Assembly: GCA_024638395.1 (NCBI GenBank)
Contig: JAHEKK010000119.1
Coordinates: 1-8,419, forward strand
DNA length: 8,419 bases
Direction: 5' to 3'
From: Gemmatimonadota bacterium
Lineage (GTDB): Bacteria; Gemmatimonadota; Gemmatimonadetes; Longimicrobiales; Gaopeijiaceae
Shown: one piece after another, positions 6,243 through 8,419 of the stretch
How positions within the stretch are numbered: position 1 is the first letter of the stretch
How the letters are laid out: every line of letters starts with the position of its first letter
Program-made: the position numbers and the translations under genes
Notes under the pieces: model-generated
What the model saw: only the letters and a program-made list of their open reading frames with translations
The model's database searches: none
What the model was told of the DNA's origin: nothing

Positions 6243-7010
6243 CTACCCGTCGCCGCCGCTCCGCATCCGCTCCAACAAAGCCCGGAGCTGCTCGGAGTCC
6301 GGGTCCAGCTCCACGGCCCGTTCCATCGCCTCCACTGCGCCTTCCTGATTGCCCATCTCCATCAGGATTTGGGCCTCGAGGACGTGGGGGAAGGGTGAAG
6401 TGCCGTTGTATTCCGTGTTGACCCGGACGACGGTCAGAGCCTCCTCGAGATCTCCGCGCCGGGCTAATGACTCGGTGACCTGATTCAGGGGGTTCTGGCC
6501 GAAGTCGTAGGCCGCTCGACCGTAGTACTCCCCCCGCAGTTGGCGGTACTCGGCCACCGCGGCATCCGCTCCCTCCGAGTCCAGGGTCTGGAGCAGCAGG
6601 TCGCTGATCTGGATCGGGATCCTGACGCCCCCATGGCAGGTCGCGCATTCCACCTGCACACCGGCAGCCCTGCCGGCCCCCGGCAGGTGCTCCTCGTTGA
6701 TGTCGGCCACCATCTGCATCATGCGACGGGCCACGCCCTTGACCTCGCGCTCGTCTGAGGCCCAATCGTATCCGGTGAGATCGTTCGGGTCCTCGCCCAG
6801 GTGGCAGAAGTTGCAGCGGACGCCGAGTCCTCCCGCGAAGGCCCGCATGACCCCCACGAGCTCTCCGCGTGAGATGTCGGGCTCCAGCACCTGGAGGTTG
6901 GAGTACTCCTCGGGGATTTGCGCTTCCAGAAAGGCCGGAATGCCGAGCCCAACCAGGGTCAGGAGAAGAACCGGGATCAGGCGAATGGGATTGGCGGACC
7001 GTGGGAGCAT
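6243..7010 (-). CDS. Exported di-haem c-type cytochrome, reaction-centre-cytochrome-like
   Basis: A 255-residue protein from the ATG at 7010. Residues 1-30 are a signal peptide (LIPVLLLTLVGLGIPAFLEA-Q). The haem domain follows with two covalent haem sites, C66-N-F-C69-H70 and C122-A-T-C125-H126. Each is preceded by a helix rich in Met (M55 in ELVGVMRAFAGGLGVR; M97, M98 and M100 in ARRMMQMV). This Met-helix-CXXCH unit, used twice, is the pattern of the photosynthetic reaction centre cytochrome subunit family (CytoC_RC), which normally has four haems; two-haem relatives are common in non-phototrophic Acidobacteriota and Gemmatimonadota. The Met ligands are inferred. Residues about 175-250 are helical and end in a TPR-like repeat (NQEGAVEAMERAVELDPDSE). 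The likely role is periplasmic electron transfer; the partner is unknown. A longer frame starts at 7082, but AAGAAGGG 8 nt before the inner ATG and the signal peptide position favour 7010. Confidence 0.5.
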   Translation of the reverse strand: MLPRSANPIRLIPVLLLTLVGLGIPAFLEAQIPEEYSNLQVLEPDISRGELVGVMRAFAGGLGVRCNFCHLGEDPNDLTGYDWASDEREVKGVARRMMQMVADINEEHLPGAGRAAGVQVECATCHGGVRIPIQISDLLLQTLDSEGADAAVAEYRQLRGEYYGRAAYDFGQNPLNQVTESLARRGDLEEALTVVRVNTEYNGTSPFPHVLEAQILMEMGNQEGAVEAMERAVELDPDSEQLRALLERMRSGGDG

Positions 7011-7324
7011 GTGCGGTTCCCTTCTTTGCAGGGGCAATGGCGAGGCGCGACCTGTGAACGACGAAAGCTGGGGTTGGTTCACGGCGGCCGGATAGTGGGG
7101 CAGGGTGAGGAACCTGCAACCGGAATGTCAGAAACCCGTGAAGTCCCGGTGGAGCCCTGGCCTTCGGGGTGCGGTCCGCGCCTGTTTGATGCGACTCTTC
7201 CGGGGTATGCACCCGTCGGGGGAACGGGCTGTTGTGCCTTCCCTGCGGCCACGGGCCATGGTGCGGCCGACGGGATCCTCCTGCGGGTGCAGGCCATCCA
7301 AAGGTCGGAGGTCGTCCCATCAGC
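7011..7324. other. Divergent intergenic region, cytochrome and kinase leaders
   Basis: These 314 nt separate the minus-strand cytochrome from the plus-strand kinase, so both promoters should lie here. I find no convincing sigma70 pair for either. A spaced inverted repeat, GTGAAC (7054-7059) and GTTCAC (7077-7082), lies 44-72 nt upstream of the cytochrome ATG. Smaller hairpins are CCTGC-GGGT-GCAGG (7280-7293) and a CCCGT/ACGGG pair near 7207-7223. The kinase ribosome-binding candidate GGAGG is at 7307-7311. No open frame here looks like a gene; those present are Arg/Pro-rich and overlap real genes. Confidence 0.5.
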
Positions 7325-8419
7325 ATGAATCCGGAGCCACCAATCCCCGGTCGCCGTACGCTGGCCTGGGCCTCGATCCTGGTGCCCCTGGCCCTGGGGT
7401 TCGTCTTGTCCTTGCTCCTTGCCCAACAGGCCCTCGACGCAAATGACCGGCACCGGTCGGCCGCCAGGGGGATGGCCCGGGACCAGGCCCAGTTTGCGGC
7501 CTATCTCCTCGCGTCTACCGTCGACCGGCACATGCAGCAGGCCCTCCTTTTCGGCTTCTACCCGGTGGACCTGGCTCTCGGCGGTGGAGGCGAATCACTG
7601 CCGTCGCCCGGGGTCTTGAGGACGGATCCCGAGTTGTCTCGGTGTGAGGCGGACGTGCCCGCTCCCCAGCGTCACTTCTTCCGGTATCTCCCCGGGTCGG
7701 GTGCCGTCGAGGTCCTTGGGCCCCACCGGGGCGACTGGGAGGAGTGGGTTCGAGGCACCTTGGAAGGAGAAGATCTGGCCAGGGCCGCATTCCGGCATTT
7801 TCAGTCGGAGGTGGCCGGGCGCGATGCGTTGGTCGTGATCAGGGCCTTCCGGGACGGAGAGGTCGTGTACGGGTTCGAGACTTGTTGGCGTGTGGCCGAC
7901 GGCAACGTTTTCGAGGTGGCGAAGACGGAGACCCAAGCCTTTTCGCCCGCGGCGGTGGGAGCGACACCCAACGATTCCCTTTTCTCCATGGCGGTCCGGT
8001 ACCCCGCCGGCCGTCTGGCACACGGCGATGACTGGACTCGTCCAGAAAATGGGCTCTACGGCGGCGGCGACTTCTACGGCACGGTCTCCCTGGAGCCCAG
8101 GGACGCCTACGGAGGGGCGGAGCTGAGAGTGACGCTGCTTCCCAGGGTTGCCGAGCGCTTGGTGGAGGGCGGGATGCCGCCGTCACGCATTCCCCTCGCT
8201 CTCGGGCTCGTGCTGGTCAATGGGCTCCTGATGTGGATCGCCGTGTCGCAGCTGCGTCGGGGACACGAGCTCGTGAGCCTCCGGGAGCGTTTCATCCGGA
8301 ATGTGTCTCATGAGCTCCGAACACCCCTTCAGCAGATTCTCCTCTTCACCGAGCTTCTTCGATCCGGGGGCACGCGGGGTGCCGTAGAGGAGCGGAAGGC
8401 GCTGGACATCGTCCATGGC
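7325..8419 (+). CDS. Membrane sensor histidine kinase, 3' end cut by window
   Basis: The frame runs without a stop from ATG 7325 to the last base (365 codons), so the catalytic ATPase domain lies outside. Residues 13-34 form TM1 (LAWASILVPLALGFVLSLLL). Residues 35-288 are a large extracytoplasmic sensor region that I cannot assign to a named domain; it has two Cys (107, 187). Residues 289-309 are TM2 (PLALGLVLVNGLLMWIAV), followed by a short linker and the HisKA dimerisation helix: RFIRNVSHELRTPLQQIL, with phospho-acceptor H329. The spacing from TM2 to the H-box is short, leaving no room for a HAMP or PAS domain. It should autophosphorylate H329 and pass phosphate to a response regulator, probably encoded to the right. 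GGAGG lies 13 nt before the ATG, slightly far, but no in-frame alternative start exists nearby upstream. It is divergent from the cytochrome gene. Confidence 0.5.
   Translation, partial: MNPEPPIPGRRTLAWASILVPLALGFVLSLLLAQQALDANDRHRSAARGMARDQAQFAAYLLASTVDRHMQQALLFGFYPVDLALGGGGESLPSPGVLRTDPELSRCEADVPAPQRHFFRYLPGSGAVEVLGPHRGDWEEWVRGTLEGEDLARAAFRHFQSEVAGRDALVVIRAFRDGEVVYGFETCWRVADGNVFEVAKTETQAFSPAAVGATPNDSLFSMAVRYPAGRLAHGDDWTRPENGLYGGGDFYGTVSLEPRDAYGGAELRVTLLPRVAERLVEGGMPPSRIPLALGLVLVNGLLMWIAVSQLRRGHELVSLRERFIRNVSHELRTPLQQILLFTELLRSGGTRGAVEERKALDIVHG

Noticed and set aside
4873..6348. Two abutting plus-strand frames (252 and 238 codons) opposite the hydrolase
   Set aside because: They have no recognisable domain, start inside a gene with intact SxxK, YxN and HTG motifs, and the second runs across intergenic DNA. 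They are shadows.
7190..7310. Sigma70-type promoter for the kinase (TTGATG or TTGTGC as -35)
   Set aside because: Neither has a matching -10 at acceptable spacing; the best pair leaves only 14 nt.
6184..7326. 380-codon minus-strand frame overlapping the cytochrome
   Set aside because: The translation is Arg/Pro/Gly-rich without domains, while the alternative frame has a signal peptide and two CXXCH haem sites at sensible places.

Overview
The window is a high-GC bacterial chromosomal segment. The most likely source is a member of Gemmatimonadota, with Acidobacteriota as the second choice. This is an inference from three things: a PadR repressor paired with an ADOP-type duplicated permease, a two-haem cytochrome of the reaction-centre-cytochrome-like kind common in those phyla, and Gly/Pro/Arg-rich proteins with strong Shine-Dalgarno sequences. 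I see no insertion sequence, CRISPR array, tRNA, rRNA or phage gene. No clearly new system is visible; the less ordinary points are regulatory structures and two poorly classified proteins.

Layout. (1) nt 2-646, plus strand: the C-terminal part of a secreted or envelope glycine-zipper protein with a Pro-Glu repeat, its 5' end cut by the window edge. It is followed by a strong rho-independent terminator (700-737). (2) 752-3779, minus strand: a two-gene operon of a PadR-family regulator (3444-3779) and a large ADOP/MacB-FtsX-type permease (752-3436). The two are separated by 7 nt, and the permease ribosome-binding site overlaps the padR stop codon. An AT-rich promoter island with repeats (3818-3850) lies just upstream and is the probable autoregulatory operator. 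(3) 3951-4334, minus: a small unrecognised membrane-anchored protein with a candidate extended -10 promoter. (4) 4450-5997, minus: an exported serine hydrolase of the beta-lactamase/penicillin-binding fold with a C-terminal DUF3471-like domain. Its start is best placed at a GTG, and a near-perfect dyad lies in its leader. (5) 6243-7010, minus: an exported di-haem c-type cytochrome with a TPR-like tail. (6) 7011-7324: a 314-nt divergent intergenic region. (7) 7325-8419, plus: a membrane sensor histidine kinase, open at the right window edge just after its HisKA phospho-acceptor box.

The genes read as neighbouring envelope functions, not one pathway: a regulated orphan permease, an exported hydrolase, an exported cytochrome and a sensor kinase. 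The only tight functional coupling I can support is padR with the ADOP permease. The kinase's response regulator, if it is co-encoded, would lie beyond the right edge.

[Form note: the original answer gave no confidence values; the 0.5 in every feature is a placeholder required by the schema, not an estimate.]
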